NCBI RefSeq assembly: GCF_021789175.1 | Contig: NZ_CP084560.1 | Span: forward strand, 4,278,001-4,342,000 | Length of the DNA: 64,000 nt | From: Arthrobacter sp. FW306-2-2C-D06B | GTDB lineage: Bacteria; Actinomycetota; Actinomycetes; Actinomycetales; Micrococcaceae | Direction of reading: 5' to 3' | Shown: positions 8,852 to 17,010 of the stretch, piece after piece | Position numbering within the stretch: the first letter of the stretch is position 1 | How the letters are laid out: each line of letters begins with the position of its first letter | Notes under the pieces: generated by a model | The model's database searches: none | Told to the model about the DNA's origin: nothing | What the model saw: only the letters and a program-made list of their open reading frames with translations | Program-made: the position numbers and the translations under genes

Positions 8852-9763
8852 ATGAACATGAAATTCGCCCGGCTGGGCACTGCCGGAAATGAAAAGCCGG
8901 CGGTCATCGCCCAAGACGCCAACGGCACCGAAAAATACTTCAGCCTTGACCCGCTGACGAAGGACATCAACGGAGAGTTCCTCGCCACGGACGGCATCGC
9001 ACGCACCCGGGAAGCCCTTGATGCCGGCGATCTTCCCGAGATTTCGGCCGAAGGCCTCCGGATCGGATCGCCCGTCGCCCGCCCGGGAAACGTCGTCTGC
9101 ATCGGCCTCAACTACACCGCCCACGCGGCCGAATCCGGCGCCACGCCACCGGAATCACCCGTAGTGTTCCTGAAGCCGAGCAACACGGTCAGTGGCCCTT
9201 TCGACGCCGCGCCCATCCCGCCGTCGTCGGAAAAGTACGACTGGGAGGTGGAACTCGGAATCGTCATCGGCCGCGAAGCGTCATACCTTTCCAGCACGGA
9301 CGAGGCTGCGGACTGCATCGCGGGCTACGTCGTCGCCAACGACCTCTCCGAACGGGATTACCAACTGCCCGGAGCCGCGGGCCAGTGGACCAAAGGCAAA
9401 TCTCTTCCGCAGTCCACTCCCCTCGGCCCGTGGCTGGTTCCCGCGGATGAGCTCGACGCCGGCCAGCTCGCCTTGCGCACGTGGGTCAACGGCGAGATCC
9501 GCCAATCGTCGGACACATCGGACATGATCTTCGACGCGCTGACCGTGGTCCACCACCTCAGCCAGTTCATGGTCCTGGAGCCCGGCGACGTCATTCTCAC
9601 GGGGACTCCGGAAGGCGTGGCGCTCTCCGGCCGCTTCCCGTATATCCAACCCGGCGACGTGGTGGAGCTTGAAGTAGAAGGGCTCGGACGCCAGCGGCAA
9701 GAGTTCTACCGCGCCCGCTCCGGTTCGCTTGCTGTGGCGGGCACTGAAAAGGCAACCCGGTGA
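8852..9763 (+). CDS. Fumarylacetoacetate-hydrolase-family enzyme, probable 2,4-diketo-3-deoxy-L-fuconate hydrolase
   Basis: A 303-aa FAH-fold hydrolase with the family motifs CIGLNYTAHAAE, WEVELGIVIG (metal-binding glutamates) and GYVVANDLSERDYQ. In the non-phosphorylating fucose route this enzyme cleaves 2,4-diketo-3-deoxy-L-fuconate to pyruvate and L-lactate. It is preceded by GGAGG and followed by the ketodeoxyfuconate dehydrogenase with a GTGA overlap, so the last two steps are co-translated. The exact substrate is inferred from pathway context, since the fold is shared by many beta-diketone hydrolases. Confidence 0.88.
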   Translation: MNMKFARLGTAGNEKPAVIAQDANGTEKYFSLDPLTKDINGEFLATDGIARTREALDAGDLPEISAEGLRIGSPVARPGNVVCIGLNYTAHAAESGATPPESPVVFLKPSNTVSGPFDAAPIPPSSEKYDWEVELGIVIGREASYLSSTDEAADCIAGYVVANDLSERDYQLPGAAGQWTKGKSLPQSTPLGPWLVPADELDAGQLALRTWVNGEIRQSSDTSDMIFDALTVVHHLSQFMVLEPGDVILTGTPEGVALSGRFPYIQPGDVVELEVEGLGRQRQEFYRARSGSLAVAGTEKATR

Positions 9764-10509
9764 ACACCGAGTTCGAGGGGCTCGTAGCGCTGGTCACCGG
9801 CGGGGCGTCGGGCATCGGTGCGGCCATCGCGGATCGACTCGCCGACGGCGGCGCGCAGGTCGCCGTACTCGACCTCAACCCCTCCCGGACCCCGCATTTC
9901 GGCGTCGAATGCAACGTGGCCGACGGCGCCTCGGTGCGCGCCGCCGTCGACGCCGTCGTCGGGAAGTTCGGCCGGCTCGACGTGGTGGTCAACAACGCGG
10001 GGATCGGCGCCCAAGGGGACGTGTCGGCGAACGACGACGACGAATGGCACCGCGTGCTCGACATCAATGTGGTTGGCATCGCCCGCGTCAGCCGTGCTGC
10101 CCTGCCGTACTTGCGCGAATCGCCCGCGGCCGCAATCGTCAACACGTGCTCCATCGCCGCGACGGCAGGGCTGCCGCAGCGGGCCTTGTATTCGGCGTCG
10201 AAGGGCGCTGTCTTGTCCCTGACGCTCGCCATGGCAGCCGACCATGTCCGCGAAGGGATCCGCGTCAACTGCGTCAACCCGGGCACGGTGGACACGCCGT
10301 GGGTGGGCAGGCTGCTCGAATCCTCCGCCGATCCTGCCGCCGAGCGCGCCGCGCTCAACGCCCGCCAGCCGCACGGTCGCCTGGTGGAGGCAGCAGAGGT
10401 CGCCGGCGCCGTCGCCTACCTCGCGAGCCCGCTGTCCGGCTCGACGTCGGGCACGTCCCTGGCGATCGACGGCGGCATGCAGGGGCTGCGGCTGCGCCCG
10501 GTGGGGTAG
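9760..10509 (+). CDS. SDR dehydrogenase, probable 2-keto-3-deoxy-L-fuconate dehydrogenase
   Basis: A 249-aa classical short-chain dehydrogenase: cofactor motif TGGASGIG at the N-terminus, NNAG, and the YSASK catalytic Tyr/Lys. It oxidises the C4 hydroxyl of 2-keto-3-deoxy-L-fuconate to the 2,4-diketo acid, the substrate of the upstream hydrolase. It starts with GTG overlapping the hydrolase stop. The late position in the fucose cluster supports this role over a generic 3-oxoacyl reductase. Confidence 0.87.
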   Translation: MNTEFEGLVALVTGGASGIGAAIADRLADGGAQVAVLDLNPSRTPHFGVECNVADGASVRAAVDAVVGKFGRLDVVVNNAGIGAQGDVSANDDDEWHRVLDINVVGIARVSRAALPYLRESPAAAIVNTCSIAATAGLPQRALYSASKGAVLSLTLAMAADHVREGIRVNCVNPGTVDTPWVGRLLESSADPAAERAALNARQPHGRLVEAAEVAGAVAYLASPLSGSTSGTSLAIDGGMQGLRLRPVG

Positions 10510-10603
10510 GCGCGTAACGCAACGCCCGCGCAACCCCTCGCCGCCACCTGTTCGCCTATGCTCAACACCAGGCAATCGATGGCGATCCACCAAGGAGCAG
10601 GGC

Positions 10604-11914
10604 ATGAGCAATTGGCGCATCAGGGACTTCCACTCGTCGGACATGGACGGCATCCTGCACCTGTGGGAGTCGCTCAAAGCGGACAACGTGGACCCGGTCT
10701 ATGCACTCTCCGAGGTCCTGGCGTCGTGCGAGAAGGACCACGCCGTGGTGGCGGTGCAGGGCGAGCAGGTGGTGGGTGCCGCCGTCGGACGTGCGGCCCA
10801 TGACCAGGGCTGGATCGTCTTCCTGGCCACGCTGCCCGAGTTCCGCGGCCGCGGGATCGGCACCTCGCTGCTGGCCGCCGTCGAGAACCGGATGACCCCG
10901 CACGGGCTCAACAAGCTCTCGGCGCTCATGCCGGAGTCCGAAACCCGTGTTGAAGCGTTCCTGGGCCGCGGCTTCCTGCTCAAACAGAACCTGCACTACT
11001 TCGAACGGACCATCCCGGTCCAGCGCCAGGAACTCGAGCCGTTGAGCCAGCTCGGCGGCCGCATCCTGGCCCGGGACCTGTGGGAAAACGTCGCGGGCAT
11101 GCGCCGCGAAAAAGAGCTGCTGGAACGCCGGCTGGTCCTTCCCCTGGCCGAGGCCGACCTCGCCGATCAATTCGGCGTGGTGCCGCCGCGCGCCGTCGTG
11201 CTCTTCGGCCCGCCCGGGACCGGCAAGACGACCTTTGCGAAGGCGATCGCGTCCCGGCTCGAGTGGCCGTTCGTGGAGGTGTTCCCCTCGCGGCTGGCCT
11301 CCGATCCGAAGGGCCTTGCCGGCGCGCTCCGCGAGACGTTCCTGGAAATCGCCGAACTGGAGCACGCGGTCGTGTTCATCGACGAAGTGGAGGAGATCGC
11401 GTCCCAGCGCTCCGGCGAGCCGCCGTCGCCGCTGCAGGGCGTCACCAACGAGCTCCTCAAGATCATCCCGGCCTTCCGCGAACAGCCAGGCCGCCTCCTG
11501 GTGTGTGCCACCAACTTCATCCGCGCCCTGGACACCGCCTTCCTGCGCCACGGCCGCTTCGACTACGTCATCCCCATCGGCCTGCCCGACGTCCACGCCC
11601 GCGAAGCGATGTGGCAGCGCTTCATCCCGGCCAGCGTGGTGGACTCCGTGGATGTGGCGTTGCTGGTGTCCAGAACAGAGGGCTTCTCCCCCGCCGACAT
11701 CGAGTACGCGGCACGCAGCGCCTCCCAGCGCGCGCTGGAGAAAGCAGTGTACGACGGCGGCGCCTCCGACGGGGGCCCCGCACCGGCGTCGAACGCCCGC
11801 AAGGGACCAGTCACCCAGGACTACCTCGACGCCATCGCCGACACCCGCACCACCGTCAGCGACGAAGTCCACCAAGGCTTCCTCGAGGACATCGACTCTC
11901 TCGCCCGGGTTTAG
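10604..11914 (+). CDS. Fusion of a GNAT acetyltransferase and an AAA ATPase
   Basis: A 436-aa protein with two unrelated domains. Residues about 1-135 look like a GNAT acetyltransferase: FRGRGIGTSLLAAVENR is the acetyl-CoA loop. Residues about 170-430 are an AAA-family ATPase of the Cdc48/Vps4-like type, with Walker A GPPGTGKTT near residue 202 and Walker B VVFIDE near 263. A late FSPADIEYAA segment resembles the AAA lid. The ATG at 10604 has AAGGAG six bases upstream; the longer open frame runs through the SDR gene. Function is unknown. I suspect acetylation coupled to substrate remodelling, but nothing in the sequence proves it. Confidence 0.85.
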   Translation: MSNWRIRDFHSSDMDGILHLWESLKADNVDPVYALSEVLASCEKDHAVVAVQGEQVVGAAVGRAAHDQGWIVFLATLPEFRGRGIGTSLLAAVENRMTPHGLNKLSALMPESETRVEAFLGRGFLLKQNLHYFERTIPVQRQELEPLSQLGGRILARDLWENVAGMRREKELLERRLVLPLAEADLADQFGVVPPRAVVLFGPPGTGKTTFAKAIASRLEWPFVEVFPSRLASDPKGLAGALRETFLEIAELEHAVVFIDEVEEIASQRSGEPPSPLQGVTNELLKIIPAFREQPGRLLVCATNFIRALDTAFLRHGRFDYVIPIGLPDVHAREAMWQRFIPASVVDSVDVALLVSRTEGFSPADIEYAARSASQRALEKAVYDGGASDGGPAPASNARKGPVTQDYLDAIADTRTTVSDEVHQGFLEDIDSLARV

Positions 11915-11916
11915 AG

Positions 11917-11979
11917 CAACGCGGGGTCACTTACGGCCCATGTTCGGGCCCGGGATGGGCGCTAAGTGACCCCGCGTTG
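11917..11979. terminator. Long perfect inverted repeat after the GNAT-AAA gene
   Basis: Arms CAACGCGGGGTCACTTA (11917-11933) and TAAGTGACCCCGCGTTG (11963-11979) are exact complements of 17 bp. An inner GCCCAT/ATGGGC pair adds to the stem. It begins three bases after the upstream stop and ends 14 bases before the next start. There is no T-run, so it may be a rho-type or bidirectional terminator, or a mobile repeat unit. Confidence 0.6.
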
Positions 11980-11993
11980 GAGAAGGGGGAACC

Positions 11994-12653
11994 GTGAACC
12001 TGTTTCTGACAATCCTGAGCGGCGTCGCTTGGACGACGGTCTACATTTGCGCGATCCGGATCGGGTTTCGCGACAAGACATATGCCATCCCTGCAGCGGC
12101 GCTTGGGCTGAACTTCGCGTGGGAGGTCATCTACTCGGTGCATTCGCTCAGCACGAGGCTGTCCGTTCAGGGCGTCATCAACATTGCCTGGGCGTTGGCC
12201 GACGTCGCAATTGTGTACACGTTCTTCGCGTTCGGCAGGCGGGAGCTTCCCGGGTTTGTCACCCGGCCGCTGTTCATCGGATGGGCGATCCTGCTGGGCC
12301 TGGCGTCGTTCGCCGTGCAGTGGCTGTTCATCGCCGAGTTCGATTGGGGTCCCGCGTCCCGGTACGCGGCTTTCCTGCAGAATCTCCTCATGTCCGGCCT
12401 GTTTATTGCGATGTTCGCGGCCCGGCGCAGCCTGAGGGGCCAATCCCTGGTGATTGCTGTGGCGAAGTGGATCGGGACCCTCGCGCCCACCATCACCTTT
12501 GGGGTCCTCGAGAGTTCGCTGTTCATTCTGGGCATTGGTGTCCTGTGCAGCATCTTCGACCTGACGTACATCGGGCTGCTGTTGTGGGCCAAGAGGAACC
12601 CGGGCGCCCTCTCCCCAGATCGGGACTCCGGGGGCCTCCCGGCGGTACCCTGA
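11994..12653 (+). CDS. Small polytopic membrane protein, candidate Pyr4/PaxB-type transmembrane terpene cyclase
   Basis: A 219-aa protein with about seven hydrophobic segments. Near residue 40-50 it has LGLNFAWEVIYS, which resembles the N/W/E motif of the membrane-bound terpene cyclase family that includes fungal Pyr4/PaxB and bacterial homologues linked to indole terpenoids. Length and topology fit. The GTG start has AAGGGGG upstream. No prenyltransferase or oxygenase gene is adjacent, so a biosynthetic role is not supported by context. It precedes ltrA by three bases, so the two are probably co-transcribed. Confidence 0.6.
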   Translation: MNLFLTILSGVAWTTVYICAIRIGFRDKTYAIPAAALGLNFAWEVIYSVHSLSTRLSVQGVINIAWALADVAIVYTFFAFGRRELPGFVTRPLFIGWAILLGLASFAVQWLFIAEFDWGPASRYAAFLQNLLMSGLFIAMFAARRSLRGQSLVIAVAKWIGTLAPTITFGVLESSLFILGIGVLCSIFDLTYIGLLLWAKRNPGALSPDRDSGGLPAVP

Positions 12654-12656
12654 ACC

Positions 12657-13904
12657 ATGTCCATGAATCCATTGCGCCATGCACTGTCGCGCATGGGCGG
12701 GCGCGATCCCCAGGAGCTGAATCGCACCGCCACGCCCCTGGAACTCTTCTTTGACCTGACTTTTGTGATCGCCTTCGGGGTGGCCGGCAGCCAGTTCGCG
12801 CATGAGCTGGCCGAGGCCCGTTTCGGATCCGGGTTGATCGGCTTCACTTTCGCGATGTTCGCCGTCATGTGGGCCTGGATCAATTTCTCGTGGTTTGCCA
12901 GCGCCTACGACACTGACGACTGGGTCTTCCGGGTTGTCACCATGGTGCAGATGGTGGGTGTGCTCATCCTAGCCATGGGCATTGAACCGATGTTCCAATC
13001 GCTCGACGAGGGCCAACGCGTGGACAACTCCACCATGGTGCTGGGTTACATCATCATGCGGTTGGCGTTGGTGTTCCAGTGGCTGCGCGCCGCGAAGCAG
13101 GATCCGGAGCGCCGCAGCGCTTGCCTCACCTACGCGAAGTTCCTGGTGGTGGCGCAGGTTGGCTGGGTGGTGGTGCTGATTGTCCACGCCGATATCCTGA
13201 CGAATTTCCTCATGGCTGCCCCGCTCTTCCTGCTGGAAATGGCAACCCCGACCATCGCCGAGCGCAAAGCCAAGACTCCTTGGCACGCGCACCACATCGC
13301 GGAACGGTACGGACTCCTGGCGATCATCGCCCTCGGCGAGTGCCTGATCGGAGCCATCGAGTCCCTTCGGGCGATCGTGGCCCTTCACGGCTGGTCCGTT
13401 GATGCCGCCCTCGTGGGTCTCGGCGGGACCGGGCTGGCCTTTGGAATGTGGTGGATCTACTTCATCCTCCCGGCCGGCCACGCCCTGCATCACCAACGGC
13501 ACCGGGCATTCGCCTTCGGATACGGTCACATGTTCATCTTCGCGTCGATCGCCGCTACTGGCGGCGGACTACATGTCGCCGCACTCTTCATTGATCATGC
13601 TGCCCACATCAGCGCCATGGTTGTAGTAGCCACCATCGCCGTCCCGGTGGCCCTGTTCAAGGTGGCCCTGAGCTCGTTGTATGGCTACCTCCTGGGCTTC
13701 GACCGCGCTCTCCTCGGAGTCACGGCTCTCGTGGTCGTGTTGCTCTTCGGCAGCGTGGGCCTGGCCGCCCTGGACGTCTCTGTTCCTGTCTGCATGATGG
13801 TGATTGTGGCGGTGTTGGCTATCTCGATCGTGATCGACGAACGCCGCGGGGCCGTGAGCAGGGAGGCAGCGCTGGAAAGGCTGAAGGCACGTCCGGCCAC
13901 CTAG
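12657..13904 (+). CDS. ltrA: Low-temperature requirement protein A (LtrA) family membrane protein
   Basis: A 415-aa polytopic membrane protein. The N-terminal RTATPLELFFDLTFVIAF signature is diagnostic for the LtrA family, followed by about twelve hydrophobic segments and a conserved RYGLLAIIALGECLIG segment. The family is named after a Listeria cold-growth gene, but its biochemical function is unknown. It is three bases downstream of the terpene-cyclase-like gene. The next gene pair (hipBA) has its own promoter region. Confidence 0.88.
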   Translation: MSMNPLRHALSRMGGRDPQELNRTATPLELFFDLTFVIAFGVAGSQFAHELAEARFGSGLIGFTFAMFAVMWAWINFSWFASAYDTDDWVFRVVTMVQMVGVLILAMGIEPMFQSLDEGQRVDNSTMVLGYIIMRLALVFQWLRAAKQDPERRSACLTYAKFLVVAQVGWVVVLIVHADILTNFLMAAPLFLLEMATPTIAERKAKTPWHAHHIAERYGLLAIIALGECLIGAIESLRAIVALHGWSVDAALVGLGGTGLAFGMWWIYFILPAGHALHHQRHRAFAFGYGHMFIFASIAATGGGLHVAALFIDHAAHISAMVVVATIAVPVALFKVALSSLYGYLLGFDRALLGVTALVVVLLFGSVGLAALDVSVPVCMMVIVAVLAISIVIDERRGAVSREAALERLKARPAT

Positions 13905-13908
13905 GAAG

Positions 13909-13926
13909 ACCGGCACGAACGTACCG
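13909..13926 (+). promoter_or_regulatory. HipB operator candidate, copy 1
   Basis: The 18-mer ACCGGCACGAACGTACCG starts five bases after the ltrA stop. It is a near-palindrome (CGGCACG and CGTACCG around a central AA, one mismatch) and recurs exactly at 13980. The pair flanks the likely hipBA promoter (TTGATT 13945-13950). Confidence 0.6.
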
Positions 13927-13979
13927 ATTCCCGCAAAAAGGCTCTTGATTCGCCCCTCAAGGAGGCGGAAAATTGTGAA

Positions 13980-13997
13980 ACCGGCACGAACGTACCG
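13980..13997 (+). promoter_or_regulatory. HipB operator candidate, copy 2
   Basis: Second exact copy of the 18-mer at 13909, in the same orientation and 71 bp downstream, about 45 bases before the hipB start. Seventy-one bp is close to seven helical turns, which would place both sites on the same face of the DNA and suit cooperative binding by dimeric HipB. Confidence 0.6.
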
Positions 13998-14042
13998 GAC
14001 ACACGAAACGCGCATGCCCACAAAAGGCTCGGAAGGATGGAC

Positions 14043-14276
14043 ATGTCCCCCCAGGAATTCACCGAGTCCCTCGGCGCCAAGGTCCGTGCCCGCCGCGGCT
14101 CCCTGAGCCTGAGCCAGCGCGACCTCGCAGACCTCGCAGGAGTCTCGGAACGGTTCGTCCGCTTCGTGGAGCAGGGGAAGACCACCGTCCAATTGGAACC
14201 ACTCCTGGCGGTCCTCGGCACACTGGGCCTTGAGCTCTTGGTGCAAGCCGCGGGCAACCAATCCAGCCAGCCATGA
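14043..14276 (+). CDS. hipB: HipB-like antitoxin, XRE-family helix-turn-helix
   Basis: A 77-aa DNA-binding protein with an XRE helix-turn-helix (LSQRDLADLAGVSERFVRFVEQG, about residues 23-45). It pairs with hipA directly downstream (ATGA overlap) and should repress the operon and neutralise the kinase. An in-frame ATG at 14037 would sit directly on the GGAAGG ribosome site, so I chose the ATG at 14043, six bases from it. Two 18-bp repeats upstream are the probable operators. Confidence 0.87.
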   Translation: MSPQEFTESLGAKVRARRGSLSLSQRDLADLAGVSERFVRFVEQGKTTVQLEPLLAVLGTLGLELLVQAAGNQSSQP

Positions 14277-15484
14277 CATTCCACCGCATCGCCGACGTCT
14301 ACAAGCAGGGCGTCCTGGCGGCGCGCATCGAACGGCATGAAGGCGGCACCAAGTTCAGCTACTTGCCGCGGTACCTCGAATCGGGCGCCCCGGCCGTCGC
14401 CACCACGCTCCCGCTGACCCGCGAAGCAGTGTTCACCCCGAGCGGCGCAGTTCCGCCCTACTTCACGGGCCTCCTCCCGGAAGGCCGCCGCCTGAATTCA
14501 CTGCGCCGGGCGGTCAAAGCCAGCGCCGACGACGAGCTCGCGCTCCTCATGGGCGCGGGCGGGGACGCCGTGGGCGATGTCCAGACGGTTCCCCACGGTG
14601 AGCCGCCCACGGAAGGAGGCTCCGCCGTCGTGCTCGACTCGAAGCTGCCGCTCGACTTCGACGCGCTGCTCGGCAACTCAGGCCTCATCGATCCTGTGGC
14701 CCTGGCGGGTGTGCAGGACAAGTTGTCGGCCGGGATGATTTCGCTCCCGGTCGCGCAAGCGGGCAAGCGCTTCATCCTCAAACTCAACGCCCCCGAGTTC
14801 CCGTTCGTCGTGGAAAACGAATTCCTCATGTTCCGCTATGCGCGCAAGCTCCGGATCCCAGTGAGTAGCGTTCAGTTGGTGCACGACGTCGGCGGGCGGG
14901 CCGGGCTGCTCGTCGGGCGTTTCGATCGGCTCACCGGAGCCGACGGCACCCCCGTGCGCCTCGCCGTCGAGGACGGAGCCCAAGTCCTGGGACTCTACCC
15001 TGGGGACAAGTACAGCGTGCCGTTCGGCGAGGTATGCGAGGCTTTGGCGGCGCACTGTTCCGCGCCCCTCCCGGCCTTGCGGAACCTCGCCATCCAGCTG
15101 GCTTTCGCCTGGCTCAGCGGCAACGGCGACCTCCACGCCAAGAACGTGTCAATGGTTCAGTCACAGGCAGGGGCTCAGTCGCCGCAGGGCGAGTACACCA
15201 TCGCTCCGGTCTACGACATCCCCTCCACGGTGGTCTATGGGGACAAGACGCTCGCGCTGGGCATCGGCGGCAAGAAGAGCGGAGTCTCCCGAAAGCACTT
15301 CCTTGCCTGGGCCGGCAAGCTCGGGCTCACGGAGCGCGCAGCGGAAGGAGTTTTGAGACTCGCGCTCAAGGCCTCAGGCCCGCTCATCGCAGAGCTCGAC
15401 GCCGGCGCCTCACCTTTCGGGCCGCTGCAGACGAGGGACTGGGTCAAGGAGCTCAAGCATCGGCGAAGGTTGATGGGCGGGTAG
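14273..15484 (+). CDS. hipA: HipA-type serine/threonine kinase toxin
   Basis: A 403-aa HipA family protein. The N-terminal couple_hipA part (about 1-100) is followed by the kinase fold. Visible motifs are FILKLNA (ATP-binding lysine), GNGDLHAKN (catalytic D286 and metal-binding N291) and VYDIPST, which takes the place of DFG. HipA of Escherichia coli phosphorylates glutamyl-tRNA synthetase to induce persistence; the target here is unknown. The start overlaps the hipB stop. All key residues are present, so the toxin looks intact. Confidence 0.9.
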   Translation: MTFHRIADVYKQGVLAARIERHEGGTKFSYLPRYLESGAPAVATTLPLTREAVFTPSGAVPPYFTGLLPEGRRLNSLRRAVKASADDELALLMGAGGDAVGDVQTVPHGEPPTEGGSAVVLDSKLPLDFDALLGNSGLIDPVALAGVQDKLSAGMISLPVAQAGKRFILKLNAPEFPFVVENEFLMFRYARKLRIPVSSVQLVHDVGGRAGLLVGRFDRLTGADGTPVRLAVEDGAQVLGLYPGDKYSVPFGEVCEALAAHCSAPLPALRNLAIQLAFAWLSGNGDLHAKNVSMVQSQAGAQSPQGEYTIAPVYDIPSTVVYGDKTLALGIGGKKSGVSRKHFLAWAGKLGLTERAAEGVLRLALKASGPLIAELDAGASPFGPLQTRDWVKELKHRRRLMGG

Positions 15485-15656
15485 GTTTCTCCCTGCACCG
15501 GCCACCAAAACGGAACCAGACTATCGCTTCTCGACTACCCGTTAACAGGAACCCCATCCTGACATAAAGTGAGGTCACCACACGATATCTGCGCAGGCCG
15601 CAGACCAGCGGAACGCGGAATCAGCATTTCCATTCGTACACAAAAGGGAGACCCTC
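15485..15656. other. Intergenic region before the small membrane protein
   Basis: About 170 bp with no open frame I would call a gene. No strong terminator hairpin or clear -35/-10 pair is visible. It ends in AAGGGAG six bases before the small ORF at 15657. Confidence 0.5.
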
Positions 15657-15803
15657 ATGTTGCTTTGGATAGCCATCATCATCGCTGTTCTCTGGCTTCT
15701 CGGCTTTATCGGCAATATCGGCGGCGGGTTCATTCACCTGCTTTTGGTCATTGCCGTGATCGTCCTGATCTTCCACTTCCTCCGTGGAAGATCCCGCGCG
15801 TAA
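15657..15803 (+). CDS. Small lmo0937/DUF5670-family membrane protein
   Basis: A 48-aa protein, almost entirely hydrophobic: MLLWIAIIIAVLWLLGF, then a GNIGGGFIH turn, a second membrane helix and a basic RGRSRA tail. This two-helix hairpin with a Gly-rich turn matches the lmo0937 family of small, often stress-induced membrane proteins of unknown function. AAGGGAG lies six bases before the ATG. It is followed by the DUF1003 membrane protein, another envelope gene. Confidence 0.8.
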   Translation: MLLWIAIIIAVLWLLGFIGNIGGGFIHLLLVIAVIVLIFHFLRGRSRA

Positions 15804-15897
15804 GTACGAACGTCCGGTCCTAGGTTCGCGCGCACGGCGACGCTAGGCTCGCTCTCAGAGGCGAGATGGGCTCGCCGCGAGCCAAGGGATCGAACGT

Positions 15898-16440
15898 ATG
15901 GCACAGCAGGCCGGACACCAATCGACATCCACCGCGGGCACCCTTCCGCATTCACGCTCTTATCTGAGACCTACGCGGTTGCTCTCTCAAAGCGAGCGGG
16001 AAAAGCTCCATCCATCGGTCCTGGCGGAGGCTGAGCGCCGGGCAGCAAGCATTCAGCTTCGAGTCGCGGATGCAATCACGGCCTTCGCCGGATCGATGAA
16101 CTTCGTCTACCTGCATATATTGCTTTTTGCCGTGTGGATGCTCGTGTTCGAGCAGAGTCCGTGGCCGACATTGACGCTGATCGTCTCGCTCGAAGCGATC
16201 TTCCTCTCGACCTTCGTCATGATCGGACAGAACCGTCAGGCAGCTTTCCAGCAGGTGAAGGCGGACCACGACTACAACGCCCAGGAGCATCTGCTCGAGG
16301 AGAACACCGACCTCACGCGCGCGATTCACGAGCTCACCGCCCAGATCCATCACCGGGTCCTCGCGGAAGTCACTGCATCTGCAACCCGGGAGGCGGCGGC
16401 TGCTTCCAGCCCGGGGCAGGGCGACCCGACGAAACCGTAG
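15898..16440 (+). CDS. DUF1003 family membrane protein
   Basis: A 180-aa protein. Two membrane helices (about residues 65-85 and 92-115, FVYLHILLFAVWMLVF and LIVSLEAIFLSTFVMIG) are followed by QNRQAAFQQVKADHDYNAQ, the DUF1003 signature, and a charged helical tail. The N-terminus is polar and presumably cytoplasmic. Function is not known. The stop is 27 bases from the convergent HD-domain gene. Confidence 0.85.
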   Translation: MAQQAGHQSTSTAGTLPHSRSYLRPTRLLSQSEREKLHPSVLAEAERRAASIQLRVADAITAFAGSMNFVYLHILLFAVWMLVFEQSPWPTLTLIVSLEAIFLSTFVMIGQNRQAAFQQVKADHDYNAQEHLLEENTDLTRAIHELTAQIHHRVLAEVTASATREAAAASSPGQGDPTKP

Positions 16441-16467
16441 ACAGTCGAAACCTGCTGCGTTGAAGTA

Positions 16468-17001
16468 TTAGTCCGCCAGCCGGTCCATCTCGGACAGCAG
16501 ATCCGGGTTGATGCGCTGCAGGACCAGGTGGATTTCGCCACGTGGCACAGCCTTGTAAAGCACTTCCCGGGCGTCGGCGTAGCGCCTGGTGGGTGCCTTG
16601 TCCGGCCATTTCTCGGCGAGCGCCCGCACACGCTCCGGCACGGAGTTGTGGGCGTTGCATGCGATCTTGACGAGGGTGGCGTCATGGTCCTGTGCGATGT
16701 GCAGCGTGACGGCTTCATCGTTGTCCGAGTCATCCTGGAATCGGCGCGTTACTCGCTCGATGATGCCCACGGCACGCTCGGAAACACCCATGTCGAGCAA
16801 CCCCTGCTTGGTAATAGGTGTGTCCTTGGCGATGTCGTGCAGGTAGCCCGCGATCCGAATGTCGTCGTCGAAATCGGCGAGCGCATCTCCTACCGCCAGC
16901 ACGTGCTCGCGGTACGGCCGCTTCAGCTTGTCCTTCTGGCGGTTGTGCGCCACTTCGGCGAGGACCATGGCTGTTTCAACGGTGAATCTCGGTTCGGTCA
17001 T
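16468..17001 (-). CDS. HD-domain protein, probable phosphohydrolase
   Basis: A 177-aa protein with HD-superfamily features: REHVLAVGDALADF, then IAGYLHDIAKD (the HD pair) and a later aspartate in TLVKIACNAHN. HD proteins hydrolyse nucleotides or cyclic nucleotides with a divalent metal. It resembles the compact stand-alone class rather than full-length RelA/SpoT. An AGGATG lies before the ATG. The substrate cannot be read from sequence. Confidence 0.75.
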   Translation of the reverse strand: MTEPRFTVETAMVLAEVAHNRQKDKLKRPYREHVLAVGDALADFDDDIRIAGYLHDIAKDTPITKQGLLDMGVSERAVGIIERVTRRFQDDSDNDEAVTLHIAQDHDATLVKIACNAHNSVPERVRALAEKWPDKAPTRRYADAREVLYKAVPRGEIHLVLQRINPDLLSEMDRLAD

Positions 17002-17010
17002 GGCTTCATC

